Shown piece after piece: positions 1-12,300 of a DNA stretch of 64,000 nucleotides. A program made the translations under genes and the position numbers. The stretch is taken from contig NC_065406.1 in assembly GCF_024362695.1 (NCBI RefSeq), positions 8,370,001 to 8,434,000 on the forward strand, written 5' to 3'. The DNA is from Pectinophora gossypiella (Eukaryota > Arthropoda > Insecta > Lepidoptera > Gelechiidae). Under the pieces are notes generated by a model. It worked only from the letters and a program-made list of their open reading frames with translations. It was not told where the DNA came from and made no database searches. Numbering within the stretch: position 1 is the first letter of the stretch; each line of letters starts with the position of its first letter.

Positions 1-3000
1 GGTTGTCGATCATGCAAACACCCTGGAGGCGTCACCCGGGGCGGTTTGCAGGCAGCAGTTAGCACTGCGTAAGTATACACTGGCTGATGCAAGAAGAATC
101 GCTTGTAAGACTCATAGATTGTTGTATGTTACAAATCAAAAGTATATCTCACTTCTGTATGCATTTCTAGCCCTGCTTTCATCTATACGAACTTTTGTTG
201 GGTCGTCAGTGCGGATACATACTTTACCCGAGCTTTTAGGTAGTTTGAATTATTTGGTAGCTTAATAACCGTAACAAACGGGGTCTTGTGATATACTTCG
301 GTAGACACCGAGCTGCGACTTGGCAATGCTGTAATATAACAACAGGACTCCTCAATTGCCTGATAGATCTTACAAGGGGCAAGTGGAATTTAACATTCTT
401 CGAACAAATTATTTTACTTTAGTACTACTTTATTAAAAAAAATAGACAGGTACTATTTGTACAAACAGCTTGAAAAATATTCTTACGTATAAAAGGTAAA
501 AACATTATAATTCTGGATCGTACAGTCATTGAGAACAATTAACAAGTCATAGCATCCAAATCATGGGAATGTATACACAAATCATTCAACTGAATGCACA
601 ACTCGTACTTATTCATTGCCTGTTATCATCATCATTACCATTACCTCACAGTAATGATGACAAGGAAATGTAGATAACAATTACTTACAGCTAATAATTT
701 TCCAGCGACTGAAATCAGAACTAATCTTTGGGAAATGGAGAAAACTAACATTCTATGTATAAAATGCCAAGTCAAATTTAGATTAGTGAAAACCTTTTAA
801 TGTTTAGACCTTTTCCGTTATGATAAATAAAAGCAACTATATATGTATTTTTTTCTTTGTAGTCGAAATCTTGTATTACACATATTACAAATGATAAGTA
901 TTTCAGTGTGAGTAATATACTGCATTTCTATTACAGTACAGGCAAGCCGTGTCGGGCGGCACCCCGCTGCCGCACCACCATGCGCCGTCGTCGGCGCAGT
1001 CCACGCCGTCCAAGTCGTTCGTGGCGGCCGCGCCGCACGCGCCTCACGTGTCGCACACCCCGCACTCCCTACAACACTCCCCTTCCAACTCGTCTGTGGG
1101 CTCCCAAAACCAATTCCTTCCGTTACAACAGAAGCAGCGCTCGTTCCTCACGTTCGGCTTTGGCGCGGGCTCCACCGGCAGCGGCACGGGCGGCTCCGGC
1201 GGCAACTCGTCGCGCCGCGAGAGCCACGTCAACGTCAACGTTACGCCCACCGGACACGACCTGTCTTCCGACACGCCAGAGATACGCAAATACAAGAAGA
1301 GATTCAATTCAGAGATTCTTTGTGCCGCGTTATGGGGTCAGTTTAGCACCACTATCTATTTCTTGGAATATTCCAATCACGTTCATACGTACAATAACTC
1401 AAATGTTTTATTTTCAGGAGTAAATCTTCTGATTGGCACAGAGAACGGTTTGATGCTGCTTGACCGTTCGGGTCAAGGCAAAGTATATCAGTTGATCTCA
1501 CGACGCCGCTTCCAACAGATGGAAGTGTTAGAAGGACAAAACATTCTAGTGACAGTATCGGGGAAGAAGAATCGCGTACGCGTGTACTACCTTAGCTGGT
1601 TGAAGTCAAAGATCTTGCGCACTGATGGACTGAGTGACGTAAGTATATATCTTTTATAATGGTCGATGATAAATACGATAACATAATAATAACTCCCCAT
1701 CACATTCACCGACACATACAGCTCTTACAAACTTTTCGATACTTACACATATAAAATACAATTACAGCTCAGATTAGCACAGTACGTCTTTCTACACTGT
1801 AGTCTTAATTTTATTTTGTTTGCAGCAAGTCGAGAGGAGGAATGGCTGGATCAATGTGGGTGAATTGCAAGGAGCAGTCCACTTCCGTATTGTTAAATAC
1901 GAACGCATTAAGTTCCTTGTAATTGCCCTAAAAGACTCCATTGAAATTTACGCATGGGCGCCTAAACCATATCACAAATTCATGGCCTTCAAGAGCTTTG
2001 GCGAGCTACAACATAGGTGAGTTTAGAAGCATGTTTATAACAGTTGATACTTTACGATAAAGATTGTATTCCAAAGAACTCAACAATTTGCAATGTCTCC
2101 ATTAAAATCGCCATAAACTCGATAAGTATTTTCATAAATTCAATATTTCCTTTCTCTACAGGCCTCTACTAGTAGATCTTACTATCGAAGAAGGCATAAG
2201 ACTGAAAGTGATCTATGGCTCAGCTGATGGCTTCCATGCTGTGGATCTGGACAATGCTACAGTCTACGATATCTATATCCCAAAGCATGTGAGTAATGCA
2301 TATATGGCCCTTATATTCAGTAGCGAATTATTTGGCTTCAAAAATCTGTTCAATAATTACTGTTAACATAATGGAATGTTAGGAACTAATGTTCTAAATG
2401 TTAGGGTCAAGGGATATACAAAATCTAGTCAAATTAAATACTTTTTACAAAAATAATTTCTATTGGTGAGGTATGAAGCAATATATGTGGTCAAACATTG
2501 TCTGATATTGATTTCTTTTCTTAGACTGGCTTTTATTCCTGGACAAGTATTTAATAATTTATCTTTCACTTCATCTTTTGTAGCAGTCTTTCATATCCTG
2601 ACTTTCATATGCAAACTCCTTTCATACATTCCATTATTGGAATGGATTGTTTTTTTGTTTTATTAAAGGATTTCATTTGTTAAAGAAAATATACCTGGTT
2701 GCTAACGCCGTTCCGTGTTCCAGGACACTTCTTTTTACAAACGATCACAAATTTGAAAATGAGTGAGATACACTGGAAGTTAGATTATAGTTTAAAAACT
2801 TTGTTTCAGACACAGGGCGCTATTATACCACACTGTATTGTACCTCTTCCTAATTCGAATGGCGTACAGTTACTGTTGTGTTACGATAATGAAGGAGTAT
2901 ACGTTAATACCTATGGACGCGTCAGCAAAAATATAGTCCTTCAGGTACGTAAATACACCCTGTATAAACTAAACTCTTATTTTTTGATGGATTTGATTTT

Positions 3001-3289
3001 GAGTCTACTAGATTTTATACCAAACAAATTATCTTTCCAGTGGGGCGAAATGCCGACGTCTGTCGCCTATATTGGTACAGGACAAATTATGGGATGGGGC
3101 AATAAAGCAATTGAGATTCGTTCAGTAGAGAGTGGACACCTTGACGGCGTATTTATGCACAAGAAAGCACAACGACTCAAGTTCTTATGTGAGCGCAACG
3201 ACAAAGTATTCTTTTCTTCGGCCAAAGGCGGTTCCTCTTGTCAGATATACTTCATGACGCTCAACAAACCGGGCATGGCCAACTGGTAG
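1..3289 (+). CDS. msn: misshapen (MAP4K4/TNIK/MINK-type Ste20 kinase), 3' exons with CNH domain; 5' part lies outside the window
   Basis: These are the C-terminal exons of a germinal-centre-kinase-IV protein, which acts upstream of JNK and in cytoskeletal signalling. Proposed coding exons: 1-68 (tentative), 942-1336, 1418-1638, 1826-2016, 2162-2288, 2810-2944 and 3041-3289 (TAG). All have GT/AG borders and phases join. Exon 942-1336 encodes a Ser/His/Gly-rich linker ending in PEIRKYKKRFNSEILCAALW. The later exons form the citron-homology (CNH) domain, with GTENGLMLLDRSGQGKVYQL, KNRVRVYYLSWLKSKILRTD, KDSIEIYAWAPKPYHKFMAF, LLLCYDNEGVYVNTYGRVSK and the family-typical C-terminus IYFMTLNKPGMANW. 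The kinase domain is upstream of the window. The first exon is placed only because its frame 1 joins in phase with the acceptor at 941; skipping or an alternative upstream exon is possible. No frameshifts are seen, so the gene looks functional. Confidence 0.93.
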
Positions 3290-4701
3290 TGGCATGGCGC
3301 GAGCGTCGAGCGCCCCCGATCTGTGATGTAAGCGACACACCAGACCCTCGGTCCTTACTGCATATGCCACTAGTTTAGTCATTATTACATACATGCTACA
3401 TGTGCTTTGGCCATTTGAAATTCAAAGACTTGTGATAGTGACAGATTATTATGTGCTCAAAAGACAATCCACAAATCATTTATACATTCGAGTATTTGAG
3501 GACCCTTTACTAAATGTGGCATTTTTGTACTGAAGATTGTAATTTCAATACAAGCTACTAAGGAACTTATATTAATATTAAGCAATAACCTTTAGGATAA
3601 AATGTTTTGATATTGACGATTATTCGTAAGTTAGTTAATATTGCTTAGGTTTTATTACATTATATGTTGCAGTTGGTTAATTTCTAAAAGAAAATGTAAT
3701 TCAAATCAAAACTATTGATTCATATATGCCATATTATATTGTTTATAATGTTAAGCTAGGTGGTGAAGTCAGATAATTATTTGGATACAATTTTGTTTAC
3801 AAAATGATTACAAAGGACATTGCCATTTTGACAAATTATAAAATTATTGACAAATTAAAAATAAACAAAATACAATTATTACATACTGTAAATTATTATT
3901 CAATCTTTTTAAATACAAATTGGCATTTAGTCAAGTCACTTTGTATCATATTATCACACCAAACAACAATTTTATTAATGGATAAATCCTTAAATTGGTA
4001 CTATTTATTATTTATTTGTTATTGTGTACTATATTTTTTACATGTATAAAAGTGTAACTGTGCATATTGAAAATTATATATTTGATGACTTTTTATTTGA
4101 AAACAACTTAGCCCATTAAAATTCAAAAAATATTTTGTCTTTTATTTTAATATACATGTAAAATACATTGAACCTTTAAGAATGAATGTGGGTAGATTAC
4201 CAAAACAAATTGAAGGTTTAAAGACAGCTACATATCGTCCCTTAGCTTACAACACCGCTTAAGTCATTTTTACCAACTTTACAGGAGACGAAATAAAATG
4301 TCTTATTTAAAATATCTGTAGATTTTTTTATTGCTACTTAATACATACTCTAGTTAGCGGTTAATAAATAATTATTTATACTTATTTTGACGATTTACTT
4401 TATTTTAACCTTTATTTTCTTCATCCAATGGCATTAATATGTAAAAACCGCCAATTTTCGACTTGAGCGGTGTTGTAAGCTAAGGGACGATATAGGTATC
4501 TGTCTTTAAACCTCCTTTATGGATTAAAATCCATACATCTTATAGGGTTAACCTTCAATTCCAACAAAAAAAAACTCTAGGCTTTGTTAACATGTGATAT
4601 AGTAAACTTCAGATCTTATTCATTTACATATTGGTACAGCAATGGTTTTATACTTATAATACTACACTTATACTGTTCAAGCAAGAAAAACTGTTTTTAT
4701 A
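3290..4701. other. msn 3' UTR and convergent intergenic spacer with an inverted-repeat element
   Basis: This AT-rich stretch follows the msn stop codon and precedes the convergent PDRG1 stop. I see no credible coding sequence. An AATAAA near 4292 is a candidate msn polyadenylation signal, but it lies inside the left part of a TIR element (4215-4512), so the native msn signal may be further upstream. The small ORF at 3804-4049 is AT-rich and shows no domain. Confidence 0.6.
4215..4512. mobile_element. MITE-like element with ~45-bp terminal inverted repeats
   Basis: The left arm (4215-4259, beginning GGTTTAAAGACAG and containing CGTCCCTTAGCTTACAACAC) recurs reversed at about 4466-4512, with only small differences such as an indel in the TAT/TATAGG stretch. 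The roughly 200 bp between the arms are AT-rich and non-coding. Imperfect inverted similarity continues outward (ATTGAAGG near 4209 and CCTTCAAT near 4551), so the true ends may be wider. Superfamily not assigned. It lies between two convergent 3' ends. Confidence 0.7.
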
Positions 4702-5094
4702 TCAAGTAAATAGTCCTGCACAAGAAAATCCTTCTGTTTCTTTTCGGGACATCGGAACCAGCATCAATCCTGGTACTGGAGGCTGCATTTCTAAGTCTCT
4801 CAAATCATTTACCTTCACTCTGAGATCACTACGAAGTTTGTTAATGTCTATGTTTAACTGTTTCTGGTCTTCATCTAGAAGATCCTTAGTTGTACGCAAA
4901 TCGTTTTTTATTAAAACAGATCCAACAGTCACCCAGCACTTCTGCTGACCAGATTTGCTTAGATCTCGTAATGCTTCTCGGTTGGCATTTCTTCTTTTAT
5001 CCAACAGTACTATTTCCCGCCTGTCAGATAATATTTCTTCTGCTAGTTTTTCCGCTGACACTAAATACTTAAGTACTTTGGCTTGGTCATCCAT
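4702..5094 (-). CDS. PDRG1: p53 and DNA-damage-regulated protein 1 homologue (prefoldin-like)
   Basis: A single-exon 130-aa protein. PDRG1 is a beta-type prefoldin-like subunit associated with the R2TP/prefoldin-like co-chaperone. Evidence: N-terminal VLKYLVSAEKLAEEILSDRR, then DKRRNANREALRDL, a central FIK-like hydrophobic turn (SVLIKNDL), and a second helix LDEDQKQLNIDINKLRSDLR, VKVNDLRDLE. This helix-hairpin-helix pattern and the length match animal PDRG1 (about 130 aa). I chose the MDDQAK start at 5094: an upstream in-frame Met at 5154 would add 20 residues that look like translated 5' UTR, and family members begin close to the first helix. It is convergent with msn. No disruption is seen. 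Confidence 0.92.
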   Translation of the reverse strand: MDDQAKVLKYLVSAEKLAEEILSDRREIVLLDKRRNANREALRDLSKSGQQKCWVTVGSVLIKNDLRTTKDLLDEDQKQLNIDINKLRSDLRVKVNDLRDLEMQPPVPGLMLVPMSRKETEGFSCAGLFT

Positions 5095-5452
5095 AGTTTT
5101 ATATTTTAGTATCCCGAAACTTGACGTCTTTAACAAAACTGAGGTTACATACATGTGTAATAGAATGACCAGATGTTTTCTTATAAGTCATAAAAAACTA
5201 ATTTATTATCAAAACAATCATTGTATAGTCCGTTCAAGAATGATCTTCATAAAAGGTAAACAAATATGGCTGCCGATATTTTTTATCTGTGTCAAACTGC
5301 AAACTAGTGTAGTGCTGAATTGATTTTTTTATAATGTAGGTTATTTTTCAATTATTATTTTTTTTAACTTTTTTATCCCTTTGGGGAAAGGCAAAGGCAA
5401 AGCCGTGCAGCCGTTTATTTTTCAAGCTCATTTTTCTGGGAAACTGTAATGC

Positions 5453-5775
5453 ACGACCATGATAAAGCCCAACCAAGTATTGTACATCCAAATATTCCGT
5501 GACCATATGTACACGGATTATCATCGCGTACATTCCGTGGCTGCGAGTTAACACCTTGTACAAACGAGACACAAGGTGATCCCATTAATCCAAATAATAT
5601 TCCGTGTGGATTTGGTAGTCGGGTTAATGTACATCCACGTAATGTACGACCTGATAATCCGTGTACATAACAATGTACACGGAATACGTGCGTGTACAAT
5701 CCATGGTCGGGAAATATTGGCTGCGAATTATCAGTCCGTACAGGTCGTACATTACGTGGATGTACATTAACCGGA
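5453..5775. repeat. Nested palindromic block with a 32-bp perfect inverted repeat
   Basis: Positions 5622-5653 and 5741-5772 are perfect 32-bp inverted copies (core GTACATCCACGTAATGTACG). Inside the loop lies a second hairpin at 5659-5682 (CCGTGTACAT, 4-nt loop, ATGTACACGG). TACACGGATTATCA near 5511 is inverted again at 5652-5669. CCGTG/CACGG and TGTACA words recur throughout. No coding sequence. This could be a foldback or MITE remnant. Confidence 0.75.
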
Positions 5776-5850
5776 CTCATTTTTCTTTTGGTTGTTTTTT
5801 TTTTCCTTTTGCCCATTTGAGGGTCAGGCTAAGAACGGGCTAAGATCTTC

Positions 5851-5960
5851 TTTTTCTTTTGGTTGATTTTCCCCGAAGGGCAAGGCAAAGGGAACTATGC
5901 CCATACAGCCATGTCTAGTATATTTTACTTGAAGACGATTAATAATGATGATGAATGATC
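5851..5960 (-). repeat. 3' fragment of an A-tailed SINE-like repeat (family A)
   Basis: It matches, in reverse orientation, the 3' part of the element seen complete at 39860-40262: TTTTCCCCGAAGGGCAAGGC, then AAAGGGAACTATGCCCATAC and a region rich in GATGATGA/ATTAAT. The head is missing. Other copies in this window lie near 9.0, 9.5, 19.4 and 35.6-40.3 kb. Confidence 0.8.
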
Positions 5961-6199
5961 AAACACGATCAATCTGTATCACAATCCATCCGAATGTGTG
6001 TGCCCTATCCAATATGCAGTGCGTGGGTGGATTGATTTGATTGGGATATACAGGATAAATACTCCTACCCCTATACCCTTTCAGTCCAGTCAGTCACAGA
6101 CTCACAGTCAGTTGATTTTACAGTTTAGTAGTACAAGTACAGTAGGGTAAAACTTTTGTAAAGGTGGAAACACTATTAAAAAAAAAACAACGCAACCAT

Positions 6200-6258
6200 T
6201 TTTTTTCTCCTTCTTGCCCTCAAGTTGCCGCCATTTTGTCCTGAAATTTGTAGTAAGG
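6200..6258 (+). promoter_or_regulatory. Putative TOP-like transcription start and non-coding exon 1 of the RGG gene
   Basis: A pyrimidine run (TTTTTTCTCCTTCTTGCCC, 6201-6219) precedes GCCGCCATTTTG and a donor-like AAG|GTACAA near 6258. An acceptor TTTCCTACAG ends at about 6343. TOP-like starts are common for translation-related and snoRNA-host genes, which fits the three snoRNA candidates in this gene. The start site itself is inferred. Confidence 0.4.
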
Positions 6259-6377
6259 TACAAGCTTTGTTAACAATTGGCGTAATTTAAACATTCAATG
6301 ATATTTAAATTAAATTAACCTTGAAAAATAAGAGTTTCCTACAGAGTTGTTGGTTATCGACCCGTAGGGCTATAGAA

Positions 6378-9300
6378 ATGGACGGACCTAGACCTCCATT
6401 CCGTGGAGGTTTCCGCGGTGGACGCGGAGGTCCACCGGGTCCGAATCCGAGAGGAAGGGGTGGTTTCGATATGCGTGGACGGTAAGTAAATATTACACAA
6501 AATGTTGACTTTCACCATGAGCACCAATTGATTTGAAAAAAAAAATTTTTTTTAGGTTAGGTACGCTACTAACATTCTAGCGCCTTAGAACTAACCTTAA
6601 CCCAACTAAAGAAGTTACACATTACATTGCACTTGTTTAGTTAATTAATAAAGTATTTGCCGTTTCAGTGGTGGCCCTGGAATGCGAGGGCGTGGAGGAC
6701 CCCCAACGCGTGGGATGTCTCGTGGATTCCGTGGCGGACCCATGCGTGGTGGTGGTGGTGGTGGCGAAAGAGGCGGACGTTTCCCGCCTGGGCCACAAGG
6801 ACCAGGTCCCCATCCAGTGCCTACAATTGAATCTAGAGGAATTCCTGCACAAAGTATGTATTTTTATTAATATTTTCGTATGGATATTGAATGAAAGTTG
6901 CTACAATTTTTAGTTCATTCGTCAGGAGGTGGTTTCAACAGGGGTGGGCCAGGTGGCATGAGGGGCAGAGGAGGCAGAGGCAGAGGCGACTTTGGTCCAC
7001 GAAATGATAGAGGTGGCCGTGGAGGAATGGGAATGAGAGGTAAAAGATATTTAATTTGGTAGTCTTACTATAAGTATGCTTCTTTAGTCATTTTCGTCTT
7101 AATTTATTATGCATTATTTTACTACTAAAGGTCGTGGAGGCCGCGGTGGAATTGGTGGACCACCAGGTGGTCCTCCCACAGGGCCCCCTGGACCTCACCC
7201 AGGTGTTGGGCCAGTGGGGCCTCCTGCAGGGCCTGGCGGGCCGCCAAACATGGCACCAAGGCCAGCACCTGTACCACACCAACCATCTGGAGCACCACCC
7301 GGCCAACAAGGACCTCCATTCAAGAGAGGAGGTGGACCACCCCATGGTGGACCTGGAGGTCCACCTAAACGTGGAAGGTAATTTATATTTTACAATATCA
7401 TAGAAGTGTGATTGTACTGTTATATCATAATCTTTTGCTAAATGTGATTAATTACAAATTAAGGTGATACGTTTCAGTCAGCTAGGTAACGCTGCGTCAG
7501 CAGTTGGCGTTACTTCTGCAGTTTTCGTATTTTTTTCCATTTATTCGTTTAGTGTTGAGTTCTGACCCAGTGAAATGTTAGGTGGCGAAATCTTACATAC
7601 ATTATCTTTAAGTTAAGCTACAATTTTGAAGTATTTACTGCAGATATCATATTGAAACATTGCATCAAAAGTTGGTGTCATTTCAATTTGTGTACAAACA
7701 CGAAGCTGTCACACACACATGCGAACTAGGTTAGCTATTAAAAGAGATGCATAATTTGAAGTCTACTTCTAACTTCTAAATGGCGCATTTGGTAAAGCAG
7801 TCACCGCCATTCTTAAGTTTCACGGTTCAAACCCAAGTGCATGTTTTAATTGTTTTTACTTTTTGTATTTTTTTTTTACGATTGAATTTGGCGAACCCGT
7901 CTATTTGTTACGGAATTTTCAAAAAGTATCACTTTTACCAATAATATTATAACGCATAATGGGCCATCTTAGAGTCTAAATGCGGAAAACAGAGCCCACT
8001 AACATTATACAATAATGTACTTTGCACTAAAGTACCTTCCGTAATTTCCGTATTTTTTATTTTGTAAAATTCTAACAGGCATTAATCGCATCAGTGAACA
8101 TGCGGCTAACTAAAAAACTACTGAACGGATTTTCATACGGTTTTCACCAATGAGTAGAGTGATTCATGGGCGTGCTTTAGGGTATATAATTTATACAAGT
8201 ATTTTTTTTTGTATAAAATGGTTCAAAAATGATGATGAATGTCAAACATAATTATCGTTACAAATATAGCCGACTTGGAGCTTTCGGCGAAAACGCTGCC
8301 TGAGCCCATTGAGATATAACAAAACAACGTATGGTTGAATTGTTCCTTTTTTGTAGGTCTACCGAAAAGTCCACAATATGTCATAATAATTATATTGTGT
8401 ATAAAGAATTGTGTATATGTATTGTATGATTTTACAAATAACGATCACAGTACAGTAATAATAAGGTAGATTTTTCCTAAATTGCGTCGGTTCAAACTTC
8501 GTCGCATCGCGTTTGAAAGATGTAATAGCGCTTCAGGACGTCCCGCAAGCACGTCGCTGATGTCGCAGTATCCGCATATAATTATTATGACTTGTCATTT
8601 AGTTCCAATAAAATCCGCGGGACTTCATTCGTATGTCAGTGACAGCTGGTGATAGCATGCGGGACACTTCTATGTTGTTTTTGCGCCCAGTCCAGACGAC
8701 TTGCGGCGCATTTCTGGACTTATATTTACGCGTGGTGTTTATTGTTAGGTTAGTTAGTTCAGGTTAGGACGTCTTTTTTTAACGAGGACGTTAAAAAAAG
8801 ACGAGGCTGGGACGTATTGAAGTAGTATTTCCATATATACGCGGCCTGAAATGGGCTGTTTCAGGGACCTGAACTAGTTGCTGTCGAACTTATTATCACG
8901 TTTTCTTGATTAAAATTCATAAATAAGTCAAATAGAAAAAAGAAAAAAGATTTTCGTTAGTTTTAGATCTGTCATGATGTCTGTGATGTTTGTTTATTAT
9001 ACATAAGAATTTCAAAATTTATCTTATTTTTTTTTCCCAAAGGGCAAGGCAAAGGGAACTATGCCTATACAGCCATGTCTTGTGTTTTTTTCTTGATGAT
9101 GATTAATGAAATGATGAAACCTAAGCCCCCACCCTCGGAGCAGACTCCTACTCCGAACCCCAAACGAAGTAAGCGGCTTTTTGGCGCAAAGCGAAAATAG
9201 ATAGGTACACTTTGTTTATTGAGTATTCCGATTTAATAATACTATCGGGAATGTTTTCCGACTAACTTAATGTGATCATTAACCACAAAACACCACTTCG

Positions 9301-12300
9301 TATTGATTATTTAGATTATTCAACGAAGAAATCAACCTTCCCGTTCCCGTTTCCACCAAAAAGTCCGCGGCAAAGAGAATATAAATATATCTGTATGTTG
9401 GATGGAAAAACAATTAATTAAAAATGACTACTATTTAGGCCGGCAAATGCAACAACTTTTTTTTTGATTTGGTTTTCCCCGAAGGGTAAGGCAAAGGGAA
9501 CTATGCCCATACAGCCATTTCATTATGTGTATTGATTTTTTATTATAATATATGTCCTCTTTTAAAACACGGTACTTACCCATTATTTAAAAATGTTTAA
9601 ATAATATGCGTTAAAACAAAAATATTTTTCCAATATTCCTTTTCTCAGATTGTAGTATTTTTAGTTTTTTATTTATATTTATTCTCTTCATACAAAATCT
9701 CTTTATAAATTGTCACTGACATTCTATTACACTTGTCAAGTAGTCAAAGCCTTTAGAGAAAAAAAAACTATCACGCACACAAACTAACATTGACACCTCT
9801 ACACGCTCAGCAAATACACTGTAATCTGCACCACTACAAATGTAGAATTGATCAAAATTGAGGGTCTGAAATATGGTACTTCTCGTATTCGGACCCTAAA
9901 TTTTTGTTAGTTTGCGAAAATAATACACCAAAATATTACTATTTATCGGTTTTATAACAATATTCCTCTATCCGTTTTCCTGTAGCACTGCATCAACTTT
10001 TGTATGGAAAACGAATCACCTTAAGCACTATTTCTGTATTATTTAAAAATGAATCATTTTTAAGTTCTTTTGTTAAACTTCAGGTTTGATGGACCACGAG
10101 GAGGGGGTGGTGGCAGACCTCCACCATCAGGATATCAAGCGCCTCCACCTCACAATGCCCCTCCAGCTAATGGATATGGACCTCCATCGTAAGTTTACTA
10201 GTATTTTTTGGTTAAAAAATTGTATATTAACTTGATTATTGAATGATGAACCAGCAACTTGATAGGAATGTGCCGTCTGATACAAACATGACGCCATAAA
10301 TACCTACTGATAATTAATATATTCTAGGATAAGATGAAGAGCCAAATCATCATATACTAATTTTGATATTGAATTGTTTCCAGACACACAGGCTACCAAC
10401 CTTACGAGCCACCAGCAGCAGATCCTTATGGACAGCCATCTTACAACACTGGAAGGTAATTAATTATTCACCAATTTAATGGTGCCTCAAGTATCAAAGG
10501 TACAAAAACTTCTTGTATGTTTTGTAGGATTGAATAATAATAAGTTAGTACAGTACTCATATTTTATAATCTTTACAAATTCAATCCTAATTTCATTCGA
10601 CTCAGAGCATGTAAAGATTTGACTCCCTGATTTGTCACCACCTATAAGATTATAAAAATGATGATAATCTTCAAGATAGGAATTGCCGTCTGACACAGAT
10701 ATGCAGATAACTTGAAGACTGAATTTTTTCTTAGCTTGATATTCTTCAGTAGCTTAAGAATAGCAGTTACAATTTAATTTAATTTTTACAGTTCATATCA
10801 AAGTAACAACTATTCTGCACCTGCACCAGCCCAGTCTAACACGGGATACAATTCCGGTTATGGATCGGGATCTGGATATGGGTATTCCACAGGTGGTCAA
10901 GGAGGCTACGAAAATGAGTATGGGTAAGGAATATTTCATTTGAATTCAAAAATGTCTTATTTTATCAGTGGCCTGCAGGTTGTTTCATTTTTTGTGACAC
11001 ATTTGATACTAAACTTCTTCAGAATCTCTAAACTATGAATATTTTCTTCTATAACTATGAATAGTTCTTTGTCATTTATTTATTTGTGATTTGCTTATTC
11101 AAATGATGATAATCTTCAAGATAGGAATTGCCGTCTGATACACACATGCAGATAATTTGAAGACTGAATTGTTAGTTATTTTATTATTTGCTATTGGCTA
11201 TTGTGCTGGGAAAAATGTAACAATGTTGCGTATAAAAAGGGGTGGTGCGGGAGGCGCGGGCGACGCGGGCTATGGCGCGGCCGAGCCGTCGTATGGCGGC
11301 GGCGGCCCCCCGCCCGCGTACGAGTCGTACCCGCAACCCGCGTACAACTCATACCAGCAACAACAACCACAATATAACAACAGCTATGGTAAGTTTGGAA
11401 AATATTAATTTAATAGGATAAAACTTACTCTGGGACAAATAGTCCAAGTATTTTATTACAGAGAATTATCTGATTTTATGAGATTACAAATTATTCATAT
11501 TATAAGGAGGCTAGGATTAAAGTTAAGATATTATGAAGTGTATATTAAAGTAGGTTGTGTTAAAATTATTTATTGTAGGTCCATAAAGAGCATTTATTCA
11601 ATATCAGTATTAATTAATACCTATAAATTAATTATGCTCTAAAATTATAGGCATATCTATGTCACAGCAATCACTTTGTAATATATGATAATTAGGAAAA
11701 TAATGGTATGAAAGTAGTGCAATGTAAGTTGTATTGGTAAAAACTAAAACTTTTTGGTCACATTGGAAAATTATATTTTAACCAGTAATAATAATTATTA
11801 CGTTATCTTATCAATGGATATATTGATAAAACAGATTAGTCATGATTATTGGTTATACAAAGAGGAATTTTATTGTTCAACAGTGTAGTAGGATACTTAA
11901 ACGTGAACCAGTTTAGGGAAAAGTTATAATATAAATAAGTGGCGTATTGAATTAAGAAATTGAATGAAAAACACTCGAAAGATGAAACCAAAGATACTTG
12001 AGAGAAGAGTAAAGATGGGTGTTGTTATTGAAGTGTAAAGCTTCTATATGATTGTTTGCATTACAGGCAGTTGGTGATCTGTTTGAATATAACAGAAAGT
12101 AACGTCTATGAGCGTGTTTACGCTACAACTTATAAAGTAGCTGCTACAAATAATTGACGCATGTGGAACACAAATACTACACTTTTTCATATAAGATTGT
12201 GTTAGGTAAGATTTTATTCAAAGAGTGAATGAAGACATGAAATTATTAGCAGATTTTATTGCAATGACCATGACGCATGTATACTGACCGTAATATGACA

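Larger units (their letters stand above)
5095..6377. other. Divergent intergenic region between PDRG1 and the RGG-protein gene
   Basis: It holds the presumed PDRG1 promoter (5095-5340), a palindrome-rich block (about 5450-5775), a fragment of the A-tailed SINE-like repeat (5851-5960) and the promoter and 5' UTR of the downstream RGG gene. A likely non-coding first exon of that gene ends near 6258, and its second exon begins near 6344 after CCTACAG. Confidence 0.55.
7378..10083. other. Large intron of the RGG gene, repeat-filled
   Basis: I see no coding sequence. The intron holds a weak tRNA-like stretch near 7785-7845, a short repeat around 7955-7980 that recurs in a bystin intron near 41714, a perfect 15-bp hairpin at 8770-8803, part of a MITE family near 8865-9010 and two copies of repeat family A (9027-9367 and 9461-9520). 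Confidence 0.6.

Noticed and set aside
908..1423. 171-residue Arg-rich ORF
   Set aside because: Alternative frame of the msn exon; the other frame continues into the recognisable CNH domain.
10270..10280. Similarity of the snoRNA D' region (AGGAATTGCCGT) to the 18S rRNA stretch AGGAATTGACGG
   Set aside because: It is same-sense, not complementary, so it cannot be a guide-target pairing; treated as coincidence.
11157..11408. Small secreted-looking Gly-rich protein beginning MKTELLVILLFAIGYCAG
   Set aside because: The apparent signal peptide is intron sequence starting within the snoRNA candidate. The rest is exon 8 of the RGG gene in its proper phase. A separate start would need transcript support.
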